From a virus: DNA of 30,809 bases. The stretch lies in IMG/VR virus record IMGVR_UViG_3300037882_001761, positions 1 through 30,809 of that record; one strand, given 5' to 3'. Under the pieces are notes generated by a model. That model worked only from the letters and a program-made list of their open reading frames with translations, searched no databases and was not told where the DNA came from. The first letter of the stretch is position 1. The number at the start of each line of letters is the position of its first letter. This document shows, in pieces, positions 14,834 through 23,345 of the stretch. The translations under genes were made by a program, and so were the position numbers.

Positions 14834-16186
14834 GTGAGTGACGCCAAAATCGAAATCGTGTTCGTCGATAGCGGGGATTCTATACCTCCCCCGCCCGACA
14901 CGTCGCCACGTCCCAAGTCTAAGCCGAGTGACACGACCGCCTATTCTGCCAGCGACACCGACGCCAATGGTATCGACCCGCCTGCCCCGGCTGGACCTCG
15001 CAAGACTCGCACCGACGCGCCGGTCAAGGAAGATGCCGACAAAGGCATGGAAGAATTCTTCGGCGTGCTGAAAGAATCAGGGGCGAAGATTGCCGACGTG
15101 TTCGGCGTCGGATTGATCTACCGCAAGATTGCCGAATTGATCGGCGGGATCACGGACGTGGTTTCGTTGTTCAAAAAGCTAAAGCCAGGCGAAACGACAA
15201 TCGAGACTCTCCGTTCGGAATCAGAAAAATCCGCCACGCATCCGGTGGCAGGAACGGCGGCGGGTGCTACCTCATCTTTTTTTAAGCAAGCGGCGGCGAC
15301 AGCGGCGGGAACGGCGGCGGCACATCAATTTTCTCCCGGAGGTGGCCCAACTAAAACAGGTGCAACGCCGGGGCCAACATTAAGCGGACTGTCAAATACG
15401 CTGATCGCAACAAAAAAAGTTGGGGGGTACATAGCTCAATACGGCAACTCATCAAACACAGGCGGTACGGCATTAACCACCGCTGGACAAACAGTGAACG
15501 CGATGCCGGTGGCAGCCCCCGCCGCTGGACCTGTTGCTGGTGCCCTGGCCTCCCTTGGCCCGTTCGCCATCGCAGTTGCCGGGGCCACTGCGGCCATTGT
15601 GGCCGGTGCCGTGATAATGAAGCTCGCCTTCGATGCCATTCATCGGCAGGTTTCCGAGATTGAAGGCTATTCGCCGGACGTGGGGTTCGCGGCTGCGAAA
15701 AGCGAAGTGCGTAGCGAGTTGGCCACGATGCGGAGGGCGGAACGAATTGGCCCAGACGTGGCTGGTTTTGAAAACACCCGTGGCCGAATGGAAACCAAGC
15801 TCTACGACCTGCAAACGGAAATGCTTAAAGCCCTGCTAAATATGTACCAAGTGATTGAACCGCTGGTGGAAGTGCTGGGGGTGGGCGTGGACTTGGCGGC
15901 AAAATCATTGGCCGTCCACAACGCCATTAGCGGTGAAGTTTACAAGATTGCGGCCACCGATTTACTGGGGCCGCTGAAACCGTTGATCGACGCCTATCAG
16001 TTACTGCCGTCCATCGTGAAGGATTCGGCCACCGACATCATCAATACCATCACGGACAATGACACCGAAGTCAACGATCCGTGGATGGAACAATGGATGG
16101 CGATTGCTGGGGGCGGAATGCCGCGCGTGCCCGGCGCTGGTTTCGCGCCGGGACAACTCCCTAAAAAACTGGGGGCCGGTAAATGA
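14834..16186 (+). CDS. tape-measure-like protein
   Basis: GTG 14834 is preferred over GTG 14822 because AGGTGGGG (14820-14827) sits 6 bases upstream. The 450 residues start with a Pro/Ser/Asp-rich disordered segment (about 1-75), followed by amphipathic helices (EEFFGVLKESGAKIADVF), an Ala/Thr/Gly-rich low-complexity stretch, a hydrophobic segment (about 226-262, ASLGPFAIAVAGATAAIVAG) and a long helical region (KSEVRSELATMRRAERIG...). Hydrophobic patches within helical repeats are typical of tape-measure proteins, although this one is short. It is placed after the tube candidate. It could instead be an ejected internal protein. Confidence 0.55.
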   Translation: MSDAKIEIVFVDSGDSIPPPPDTSPRPKSKPSDTTAYSASDTDANGIDPPAPAGPRKTRTDAPVKEDADKGMEEFFGVLKESGAKIADVFGVGLIYRKIAELIGGITDVVSLFKKLKPGETTIETLRSESEKSATHPVAGTAAGATSSFFKQAAATAAGTAAAHQFSPGGGPTKTGATPGPTLSGLSNTLIATKKVGGYIAQYGNSSNTGGTALTTAGQTVNAMPVAAPAAGPVAGALASLGPFAIAVAGATAAIVAGAVIMKLAFDAIHRQVSEIEGYSPDVGFAAAKSEVRSELATMRRAERIGPDVAGFENTRGRMETKLYDLQTEMLKALLNMYQVIEPLVEVLGVGVDLAAKSLAVHNAISGEVYKIAATDLLGPLKPLIDAYQLLPSIVKDSATDIINTITDNDTEVNDPWMEQWMAIAGGGMPRVPGAGFAPGQLPKKLGAGK

Positions 16187-17949
16187 TTGGATTACTAGCC
16201 GCAGGAACGCTCAAATACAACGGCTTCACGTTCGATGGCACCTCGCAAGTGAAGGTCAACATTGAGTATGTCGAAGACGAAGCCGAGCGCACAGTCATCC
16301 TTCAAAAACACACGCTCACCGTCCGGGCGATCGTGGCCACGGTTGCCAACTCAACTGCCGACTCTCAACTAGCAAACATTCGCTTGCGACTGTCACAGCA
16401 AGGACAAGAGTTGATTTTCATCAATCGCGGATTCGGCGTTGATTTGATCGTTAATCCGGTCGCTCCCGGCGGATGGGACACCTATCGGAACGATGTTCGT
16501 TGGGGGCCGAAACCAAAGATACTTCACTGGGAAGCGGTTGGCAGCAACAACGCGGTAGAAATCGAATGGCAGGTGGAAACGTGTATTTCACTCTGCGACG
16601 GCTCGACCCCCCCCTTGCTTGCTTTGAATTATCTGGCGAGCTACTCGATAGACGCCAGGGGACTGACCACACGTACAATCAGCGGATATTACGAAGTGGC
16701 TCAAACTCGCAGCGGGCGAACGATCCCGATTTCTTCCGATGCTTATCGCTCGATTATTGCTGTCAATTTGCCGATTCTCGCACCGATCCCGTCTAGCAAC
16801 TGGACGTGGGAAGGGGTTGGATTCCAGCGGTCAACGAACTGGACAACATCACTAAACAAAAGCCGCGAAGATTTTGTGATCGTTGACAAGCAGATTCCAT
16901 CTAATCATGCCTTCCCCGACTATGCGGTTAATGCTCGCGGGCGACATCGGGCACAGTTCAAGCGTCCCCGCAAGAACAGCGGCGGACTGTGGAATCGCCA
17001 TACAATTTCGATGGAGTTGGAATTAGCGGAAGGGATCAATCCAGCCGTTTCCGTCTTGATCTTCTCCAACATCGTCAACACCCGATTGTTGGCCGCGAAC
17101 AAAGACAAAAACGGCGCGGCGTTGCAGCGGACGATGTTTGAGGAATTTACCATCGAGGAAGATGTTTTTGGTCGCGTTTCCGCATTTCATATTGAATACC
17201 GCGTGTTGGGTGGGCCGGATGCGTTGCGGACGTTCGTTGACACGTCGGGCATGTGGAAGCCTCTGGGCACGCTCTGGTCATCGTGGGCCACGTCGATGGC
17301 ATCTACGTTTGCACCTTATGGAAGCACCGGAATAAAGACACTGGCGGCAAACGACAGCATTACGGACCTCTGCGGACTGGGCACGACTTCGCCGCTGGCG
17401 AATGAAGCCGTCAACACGGTAGCCCAACCGACGTTCCCAAACGTTGCTCAACTGGATGCGATCTACCCAAGAAACATTGCCCCCCGCTCGGATGTTAGCT
17501 TCAAGGACTATCAAAACGCGATCTACCCGTACTCTAATTCTCCTACCGTTCGTCAGTCTATTCTGCAAGCTCCCACGGCGGACGTGACAGCAAACGCTAC
17601 GGGCGGAGCCCCGTCTGCCATTACTCAATTTGCAATGGCGGCGGTCAACACGACAGCGGATATTTTGCAAATGGGCGGAGCACGCCGCATGGGTGCGTTG
17701 ATCGTGGGTTATGCGGAGCGATATGCTTATCCTGTGCAGCGTCCGTCGTTTTCTAAGATTGGAACGATGGATGGAGCGAAAGAAGTTGATGCTACGTTTT
17801 CAAACCGCATCGTCGGCAACGCTTTAGGTATTCCGCTCTATCGTGGCGAATGGGCGATTCGATATGATTTACCAAACTCACCGACGACAACCATGCCCCC
17901 TAAGAATTACGAACAAGGCGTAGAATCCAATGGCACCATTACCCCCTAA
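16183..17949 (+). CDS. large tail protein (distal tail/baseplate candidate)
   Basis: ATG 16183 overlaps the preceding stop (ATGA). The 588-residue protein is beta-rich, with an N-terminal domain opening LKYNGFTFDGTSQVKVNIEY that resembles distal-tail proteins which carry a strand-rich circular-ring domain. Two cysteines near residue 130 (ETCISLCDG) may pair. The middle has VNIVNTRLLAAN-like structure and the C-terminal ~150 residues are Ser/Thr/Ala-rich with ANATGG and repeating Asn. No lysozyme or peptidase motif is seen. The gene ends within the start of the chaperone gene (overlap 17930-17949). A tail-tip role is inferred from size and order. Confidence 0.6.
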   Translation: MIGLLAAGTLKYNGFTFDGTSQVKVNIEYVEDEAERTVILQKHTLTVRAIVATVANSTADSQLANIRLRLSQQGQELIFINRGFGVDLIVNPVAPGGWDTYRNDVRWGPKPKILHWEAVGSNNAVEIEWQVETCISLCDGSTPPLLALNYLASYSIDARGLTTRTISGYYEVAQTRSGRTIPISSDAYRSIIAVNLPILAPIPSSNWTWEGVGFQRSTNWTTSLNKSREDFVIVDKQIPSNHAFPDYAVNARGRHRAQFKRPRKNSGGLWNRHTISMELELAEGINPAVSVLIFSNIVNTRLLAANKDKNGAALQRTMFEEFTIEEDVFGRVSAFHIEYRVLGGPDALRTFVDTSGMWKPLGTLWSSWATSMASTFAPYGSTGIKTLAANDSITDLCGLGTTSPLANEAVNTVAQPTFPNVAQLDAIYPRNIAPRSDVSFKDYQNAIYPYSNSPTVRQSILQAPTADVTANATGGAPSAITQFAMAAVNTTADILQMGGARRMGALIVGYAERYAYPVQRPSFSKIGTMDGAKEVDATFSNRIVGNALGIPLYRGEWAIRYDLPNSPTTTMPPKNYEQGVESNGTITP

Positions 17950-18256
17950 CCAACAAACGTTTATTGACGGACAATTGCAATTCAAGGTCCAGAAACAAGA
18001 TGGATCGGTTGTTGACCAGTCTATCGACGTGATGATTTTGAAAACGCTTTGCGATGAATTGCAGGATCGACACTTCCCCGAAACGGCTGCGGGCGAAGCC
18101 TATCGACCGACGCCGAAGTTCTTGAACGACTTGGCAGCGGAATTGGCTGGCTACGGCGTGGCTGATTGTTCGCCGTCCGTGGCTTATCAGTTGTGGTTTG
18201 CCGGGGCGCAAGGTTTGGAGTTCTTAAAAAAAAACACCAGCGAGCAGCCGAGTTAG
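17930..18256 (+). CDS. tail assembly chaperone, short form (G-like)
   Basis: The 108-residue product opens MAPLPPNQQTFIDGQLQFK and has mixed alpha/beta composition with a helical middle (MILKTLCDELQDR, LNDLAAELAGYG). It ends LEFLKKNTSEQPS just after an A9 run. Reading this gene with the overlapping -1 frame from 18232 yields a longer, well-formed protein. Small gene, A-run at the end and extended frame match lambda G/GT-type chaperones that wrap tape-measure proteins. Its place after the tape-measure and distal-tail genes is unusual, since it normally precedes them. Confidence 0.6.
   Translation: MAPLPPNQQTFIDGQLQFKVQKQDGSVVDQSIDVMILKTLCDELQDRHFPETAAGEAYRPTPKFLNDLAAELAGYGVADCSPSVAYQLWFAGAQGLEFLKKNTSEQPS
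18226..18235 (+). promoter_or_regulatory. -1 slippery run for chaperone frameshift
   Basis: A9 followed by C. In the zero frame the codons are TTA AAA AAA AAC, so A AAA AAA or A AAA AAC allows a -1 slip into the frame that stays open to 18489. A weak hairpin TCACG/CGTGA (18267-18284) lies more than 30 bases downstream. Confidence 0.55.
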
Positions 18257-18489
18257 CATTTTGGTTTCACGTCCCGCCGCGTGAGCTGGACCGCGAAACC
18301 GAATACGGATTGATGGCCAATTTGGGGCGAGTGAAATCGCAAGACAGAATCCATCGGGGCGACTATAACCCCTCCGATTACAAAGGCGTTTATTCGCTGT
18401 ACATGAGTGCCACGGGCGACGAACGCCTAGCCAGAAAAATGCAATCGCTCGCAATGGAGTCGCTCGTCAATGAGAAAACTGCAAAGTAG
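18232..18489 (+). CDS. -1 frame extension of tail assembly chaperone (GT-like)
   Basis: Entered by a -1 shift at the A9 run, this frame adds 85 residues to the first 101 of the short form (about 186 in total). The added sequence is protein-like: AAELAFWFHVPPRELDRETE, then YGLMANLGRVKSQDRIHRGD, SDYKGVYSLYMSATGDERLA and an ending NEKTAK. Upstream of the run the same frame is only antiphase shadow with no usable start, and the first ATG inside (18313) would cut a conserved-looking block, so frameshifting is the simplest explanation. The gene ends 20 bases into the portal gene. The helical, charged tail fits the T domain that recruits tube subunits. Confidence 0.6.
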   Translation, partial: KHQRAAELAFWFHVPPRELDRETEYGLMANLGRVKSQDRIHRGDYNPSDYKGVYSLYMSATGDERLARKMQSLAMESLVNEKTAK

Positions 18490-20698
18490 AACAGCCCCCC
18501 CAGCCAAGAAACAGAACGCGGCCACGAAGCTCGTTGGCGCGCCCAAGACGGCGGGCTATCAATCTGACCTGTACAGCCAGAGTTTCTACACGCCGCGTGA
18601 CTTGCCACCATTCACGTTCTTGACGATTCAGGCGATGTTGATGGAGCCGACGATTCGACTTGGCTTGTCGATTCGCTCGGCAGTTTTGCAGGGTGCCGAG
18701 TTCGCGTTCAAGAAGCCGGGCAGCGACGAATGGCAATCGGGCGTTCAGGCTCAAAATCCCGTCGTCGCCGCGTTCGTGCTGCGACAACTGAACAAGATTT
18801 GGCAGCATCACTTGGACGCTTTGCTCACCGCTCAAATCTGGGGCTGGGCGGCGGCGGAAGTCACGTACAAACTGACGCCTTACGGGCTAGTCGAGATTGA
18901 TCGCCTCATGCCGTCGCACGCTCGCGACGTGCTGGCGCTGACGAGCCAAGGCAACGACATTGCGGGCGTTCGCTTTCTGCGAATCAAAGACAGCGGTAAC
19001 GTGAACGGTTCGGTTGACCTCGCCAAGCCGCGTTGTATCTGGCACGCCTTCAATCCGGAATCGCGGCGACCTTACGGCGATTCGATCCTGCGCGGGCCGT
19101 ATTCACCGTGGGCCGACAAGTGGCTGAACGGCGGTGCGTTGGACGTGCGGCGGCTGTTTATGAAAAAGAATGCCTACGGGGGGGACGACATTACTTACCC
19201 GATGGAATCCTACACGATGCCGAATGGCAGCGTAGTTGAGGGCCGGGACTTGGCTCGGCAGATTGTCGAGCAGTTGCAAGCGGGTGGGGTGACAACGCGA
19301 CCAGCGAGCTACGATGACAAGGGCAACGAGCTCTGGAAGCTGACGCGGGCTACCGTGCCAGCAAATCCCCAGCACATTTTGCAATACCCGAAAGACCTGG
19401 ACGTTGAGATGCTGCGCGGGATGGAAATCCCCGACGACATTCTGACGGCGGAAGCCTCGGGCGCGTGGGCTGGCAAGCAAGTCCCGATGATGGCCTTCTA
19501 CCAGGGATTGGAACGCTGGCTACGGGCGTTGCTGGGCGATTGCGTGGAAATTATTCAAGAGTTGGTTGACCTGAATTTCGGCAAGAATACGTGGTTTGAA
19601 GTCACAACGAAGCCGCTGGTCAAGCAAGCTCAAGAACAAAACAAAGAGAGCGAACAACAACCGGGCGGGGATCAGCAGCCATTGGGGGGTGGAAATCAAC
19701 CAGGCGGGCCATCGCCGCAACAGGGGCAACAGCCACAACCACAACAGCAGCAGCGGATGAGCCTGGACGTGACAGAAGCGATTGGACGGGGCGTGCTGGA
19801 CGCGGCGGAACTGGTCAAGGCGGCGCGGGAGGTGATGGCGATTCGGCTATCGACCGATGCGAGCGGGCACGAGCACAAAGGGAAGGGCGAGGGGGGCGGG
19901 CAGTTTGTGGCCCAAGGTAAAGGCGGCAACGGCAGTCAACCGGCTAAAAAAAACGCGCAACCAATGGCTAAGCCAACTGCCCCCAAGGGCTATCGCAAGC
20001 CCCCCCCTTCAAAGAAACTAAGTGAGAAGGCCCAACGAGCCAAAGACAATCACAAGCTCGTTGATAAGGCCATTCAGCGCTATGCGGAAGAACACAACGA
20101 GCCACGCTTTGCCACGGCGATCGGTGGGGTATCGTTCCCGAATTCGGAGCCGGTAGACGTGGCAATTCCATCCACGGACGCGATGCGAAAATCGTGGTTT
20201 GCGGAAGCTGGACGATACCGCCAAGAAAAGCTGGCGGGCGGGAAGCCAACGCCGATGAAGGTGGCGGGGCCAGCCCGGCACGGTGTTGAACTAAAAACGA
20301 TGGTGGACAACTCGAATCAAAAGCTGACGATGGATGCTTACGCTCAGGTTCGCAAGATCGAATGGGAACGCGAACACAAAGGCTCGACCTATCACACGGT
20401 TGTGAGCGATGATTCAGCGGTGTTTGACACCAGCGGAGCGGGGAAACACGATCACTCCAAGCGGGTCTATTACTATCGGCGGGGAGTCGCTGGCTCGGCT
20501 CGCGTGGATGGTATGCACCGTTGCACGGAAGCCGAGTTGAAAAAGCTCATGGCGATGCCGAACGAAAAACTTCCGCCGAACGCACAACGCAAGGAACAAC
20601 CGTGGTTGACGGTCGGCCGCTGGAAGCCCTTCACCGACGATCACGGCAAAGGTTATCGAAACAGTAAGTCAGGTCAAATCGTGAGGCCAAAGAAGTGA
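18470..20698 (+). CDS. portal protein (Mu gp29/DUF935 type) fused to a PD-(D/E)XK nuclease-like domain
   Basis: At 742 residues this exceeds the ~500 of ordinary gp29 portals. Residues 1 to about 390 are portal: LTIQAMLMEPTIRLGLSIRS, NPESRRPYGDSILRG and the family's GMEIPDDILTAEASGAWAGK block. Then a Gln/Pro/Gly-rich linker (about 390-430), a helix (about 435-460), and a GHEHKGKGEGGGQFV loop. A second domain follows (about 530-700): helix with RYAEEHNEPRF, EPVDVAI (D563), RHGVELKT (E607-x-K609) and YHTVVSDD. That is the order of acidic, Asp and ExK residues of PD-(D/E)XK nucleases. The end is GYRNSKSGQIVRPKK. The portal function is solid and the nuclease assignment is by motif. An A8 run (19946-19953) lies in the linker. 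The next gene encodes a very acidic small protein with GTGA overlap. Confidence 0.82.
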   Translation: MRKLQSRTAPPAKKQNAATKLVGAPKTAGYQSDLYSQSFYTPRDLPPFTFLTIQAMLMEPTIRLGLSIRSAVLQGAEFAFKKPGSDEWQSGVQAQNPVVAAFVLRQLNKIWQHHLDALLTAQIWGWAAAEVTYKLTPYGLVEIDRLMPSHARDVLALTSQGNDIAGVRFLRIKDSGNVNGSVDLAKPRCIWHAFNPESRRPYGDSILRGPYSPWADKWLNGGALDVRRLFMKKNAYGGDDITYPMESYTMPNGSVVEGRDLARQIVEQLQAGGVTTRPASYDDKGNELWKLTRATVPANPQHILQYPKDLDVEMLRGMEIPDDILTAEASGAWAGKQVPMMAFYQGLERWLRALLGDCVEIIQELVDLNFGKNTWFEVTTKPLVKQAQEQNKESEQQPGGDQQPLGGGNQPGGPSPQQGQQPQPQQQQRMSLDVTEAIGRGVLDAAELVKAAREVMAIRLSTDASGHEHKGKGEGGGQFVAQGKGGNGSQPAKKNAQPMAKPTAPKGYRKPPPSKKLSEKAQRAKDNHKLVDKAIQRYAEEHNEPRFATAIGGVSFPNSEPVDVAIPSTDAMRKSWFAEAGRYRQEKLAGGKPTPMKVAGPARHGVELKTMVDNSNQKLTMDAYAQVRKIEWEREHKGSTYHTVVSDDSAVFDTSGAGKHDHSKRVYYYRRGVAGSARVDGMHRCTEAELKKLMAMPNEKLPPNAQRKEQPWLTVGRWKPFTDDHGKGYRNSKSGQIVRPKK

Positions 20699-20997
20699 GC
20701 ATTTACGCATCATTCGACGAACACGGCGGCGAACAAATCGCCAGCAATCAAGGTTGGTCCGACTTCGGCAACTGGGTGGAAACGCTCGACGCCAACGAAT
20801 TCGATCAACTCATCGTACTATGGGAACACGGCTGGACGCCGGAAGTCGAAACACTAGCCAAGGAGTTGGGTGAGGCGTTGCAGAAATACCCCCCTGACGA
20901 AAAAATTACTGCGACCGGGCAAGCGTTGCTATCCGCTCTGCAAGGCAGCACAAATGCGGAAGCGGTTTACGTCAATAACGGCATGACAAAGGTCTAA
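20695..20997 (+). CDS. small acidic protein, immunity candidate for the portal-fused nuclease
   Basis: GTG 20695 overlaps the stop of the portal-nuclease gene (GTGA), so it is translated with it. The 100-residue product has 16 Asp/Glu against 4 Lys/Arg (net about -12) and is mostly helical after an N-terminal YASFDEHGGEQIASNQGWSD. Central helices are EFDQLIVLWEHGW and EVETLAKELGEALQKY. Small size, strong acidity and position directly behind a nuclease domain are the usual marks of nuclease immunity proteins. I know no named family match, so the role is inference. It might instead be a structural accessory to the portal. Confidence 0.6.
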   Translation: MSIYASFDEHGGEQIASNQGWSDFGNWVETLDANEFDQLIVLWEHGWTPEVETLAKELGEALQKYPPDEKITATGQALLSALQGSTNAEAVYVNNGMTKV

Positions 20998-21000
20998 ACA

Positions 21001-22305
21001 ATGGCAACCAGAAACTACATTTCCAACGGCAGGCCAGTCAACCGCGTGGTCACAATCACGGTCGCCGGAACGTGGGTGGCCGCTGAAACGATCACGCTGA
21101 CAATTGCGAGCGTGGAATTCGTCATCACGATCGGCTCGTTGGTCACGACCACGCAAGTGGCGACCACGATCAAAGAAGCGGTGAACGGAACGACGTTGAC
21201 CGACACGACCGCGACATGCTTGCCGACGATTGCCCAGGGCGGCGCGCAGGTGATTCCGATGTTCTCGGAGCTGACTGCCACGTCGTCGGGCGCGGTGGTG
21301 ACCATCACGTCGTCAAAGGAATTCACGCTTGCTTCAACCGAAACATCTACCAGCGGCACCGTGACCGATGCGAGCGTCTCATCCGCAGATGGACTGTACC
21401 ATTTTGGGAACCAGGACAATTGGAGCGGCAACACCGTCCCGGTTGACACGGATACGATTGTATTCGACGCCGGAAGCCGGGGGCCGCTGTACGGGCTGCT
21501 GCCAGCGATCCAGCCCGCCGCTGTCGAGATCCCGAACTCGTTTCTCGGCAAGATCGGTTTGGCAGAAATCAACATCGACAATCCAGCGAAAACTTATTCC
21601 GAGACGCGCACGAAGTACCTGACGTTTGACGACAATTCCGCCACGACGACCTACACCATCGGGCACGGCGTGGGCACGGGCAGTGGTCGCTTGCGACTGA
21701 GCGCCGGAGCCGGTCAAGCCGTGTGGAACGTGCGAGGATCGGGAACGCGAGAACTGACCTCGACACCATGCGTATTGTTGATTGGCACCCATGCGAGCAA
21801 CGAGCTGAACAACTTCGACGGTGACGTTGGCGTGGCCTTCTACGGTGGCGAAACATCCACGCTGGCGACATTGCGAAACGGCAGCGGGGCAAGGTCAGTC
21901 GCCAAGACGTGGTGTGGTTCGGGAGTGACGTTGTCGAGCTGCACGGTCACGATGAACGGCGGGACACTCACGACCAATTCGGCCATCTCGGCCGCGAACG
22001 TCTACGAAGGCACTTGGACGCACCGCGCGGGGAACGTCGCCACAGTCAACGTCGATGGCGGGACAGTGAACTGGGAAGCAGGATCGGCGACGATTACCAC
22101 GCTGCGGATCGGCAGTGCCACGTTCGATAAGTCGCGCGACCCACGGCCACTGACCGTGACGAACGCGGTTCTGCTTTACGCGGGGGCCACGCTGAACGAT
22201 CCCAACGGCACGATTACATTCAGCGGCGGCATCACGCTGGTGCGTTGCACGCTGGACGATGTGACGCTCAACCTTGGTCCAAATCGCACCTACACGATTT
22301 CATAA
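21001..22305 (+). CDS. beta-rich tail-fibre-like or surface protein
   Basis: ATG 21001 follows the previous stop by 3 bases. The 434 residues are dominated by Thr/Val/Ser/Gly/Ala, with an N-terminal segment (RPVNRVVTITVAGTWVAAET) of about 120 residues resembling the repeat modules of the 424-residue protein at 3137. After this come 'GLYHFGNQDNWSGNTVPVDT' and a long beta region with regularly spaced Gly-Gly-Thr-Leu/Thr-Val-Asn turns (for example VTMNGGTLTTNSAI), suggestive of a beta-helix. It contains no cysteine-rich part and no enzyme motif. A tail-fibre or capsid-fibre role is plausible; the receptor is unknown. TAATG overlap with the MuF gene. Confidence 0.62.
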   Translation: MATRNYISNGRPVNRVVTITVAGTWVAAETITLTIASVEFVITIGSLVTTTQVATTIKEAVNGTTLTDTTATCLPTIAQGGAQVIPMFSELTATSSGAVVTITSSKEFTLASTETSTSGTVTDASVSSADGLYHFGNQDNWSGNTVPVDTDTIVFDAGSRGPLYGLLPAIQPAAVEIPNSFLGKIGLAEINIDNPAKTYSETRTKYLTFDDNSATTTYTIGHGVGTGSGRLRLSAGAGQAVWNVRGSGTRELTSTPCVLLIGTHASNELNNFDGDVGVAFYGGETSTLATLRNGSGARSVAKTWCGSGVTLSSCTVTMNGGTLTTNSAISAANVYEGTWTHRAGNVATVNVDGGTVNWEAGSATITTLRIGSATFDKSRDPRPLTVTNAVLLYAGATLNDPNGTITFSGGITLVRCTLDDVTLNLGPNRTYTIS

Positions 22306-23345
22306 TGGCCGACTCCCCACAACTACCATCCGGCAACGATCCCCACCCGACCGATTCGATCATCGGCCACGGGTTGCTATTCACCGAAACGCTACTACAA
22401 GAGTTGCGCGAACGCTTGGCCAACCGCTTAGCTCGAATGCGGGGACGCACGGAAACGGAAATTCTGCAAGCCGCTCGCGAAGTGCTGGCAGAGTTTGAAC
22501 CGCTGGTTGCCCAAGCGTTACTCGAAACGGACCTGGCCGCGTTTGTGGCCGGTGTCAACGTTGTGGCGGGCGGCTTGCCGCTCTACACGCAAAACAAATT
22601 CCAGAAAGACTTGCCATTCGGCGGGGACTGGCAACCGCCGTCGCTCTACGATAAGTCGATCGGCGATTCGGGCGAGCCGCTCATCCGTTTTCCGATCATC
22701 GACCGGGCCAAAGACAACTTGCTCGAGCGCAAGATTCTCGATTGGAACACGTACCATGAAGTCTCTGCCGACGTTCGCAACCGTTCCTTCACCGTTGCGG
22801 GGGATATGACCGAACAGACGATGGAAAAGATTCGGACGGTGCTGGCGGAAAACGTCGAAAGTGGGGCCAGCTTCCAAGAGTTCAAGGCGGCGATGGCGGA
22901 AGGATTGGACAAGAGTTTTCTGGGACCCTCCCACGCTGAGGTGGTGTGGAGAACGAACATAATGTCTGCCTACGCCGATGGCCATGAAACAATGGCGAGC
23001 CATCCGATTGTGGAAGAGTTGTTTCCGTATCAAGAGATTCTGCCGATCTTGGATTCGCGTTGCAGGCCAGAGCACGCAGCGTTAGCAAAAATGGGACTCT
23101 CCGGAACGGGGGTATACAATCGTTCGGACCCCTTTTGGGACTTCTTCACCCCGCCTTGGGGTTATTCGTGTCGCTGCGGAGTTTTGCTCTGCGACGTAGA
23201 ACGCGCCGCCCGCAAAGGCGTCGTCGAAGCCCAGACGTGGCTCCGCACTGGCCAACCACCCGCCAACCCCGAACATCGCCTCCAATTCATTCCGTTTCGT
23301 CCGAAGGATAATTTTGGCGGAGCACGCCGGAAAGCTCGCGTCTAA
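22305..23345 (+). CDS. MuF-type head morphogenesis protein (SPP1 gp7/Mu gp30 family)
   Basis: ATG 22305 overlaps the preceding stop (TAATG); the upstream extension to 22245 is antiphase. The 346-residue protein carries the MuF core at residues about 200-295: EVVWRTNIMSAYADGHETMA, ILPILDSRCRPEHAAL (D250, C253, H257) and TPPWGYSCRCGV (C289, C291). These are the conserved Cys/His positions of the family. The first ~190 residues are helical (ETLLQELRERLANRL). No extra C-terminal toxin domain is fused, unlike many MuF proteins. It attaches to the portal, enters the prohead and may be ejected with DNA. Confidence 0.88.
   Translation: MADSPQLPSGNDPHPTDSIIGHGLLFTETLLQELRERLANRLARMRGRTETEILQAAREVLAEFEPLVAQALLETDLAAFVAGVNVVAGGLPLYTQNKFQKDLPFGGDWQPPSLYDKSIGDSGEPLIRFPIIDRAKDNLLERKILDWNTYHEVSADVRNRSFTVAGDMTEQTMEKIRTVLAENVESGASFQEFKAAMAEGLDKSFLGPSHAEVVWRTNIMSAYADGHETMASHPIVEELFPYQEILPILDSRCRPEHAALAKMGLSGTGVYNRSDPFWDFFTPPWGYSCRCGVLLCDVERAARKGVVEAQTWLRTGQPPANPEHRLQFIPFRPKDNFGGARRKARV

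Noticed and set aside
15273-15287. TTT TTT AAG run in the tape-measure candidate as a frameshift site
   Set aside because: A -1 slip meets TAA at once, and the gene reads through without needing a shift; no second frame continues.
22245-22304. Upstream extension of the MuF gene
   Set aside because: Lies in antiphase within the previous gene; ATG 22305 with TAATG overlap is the natural start.
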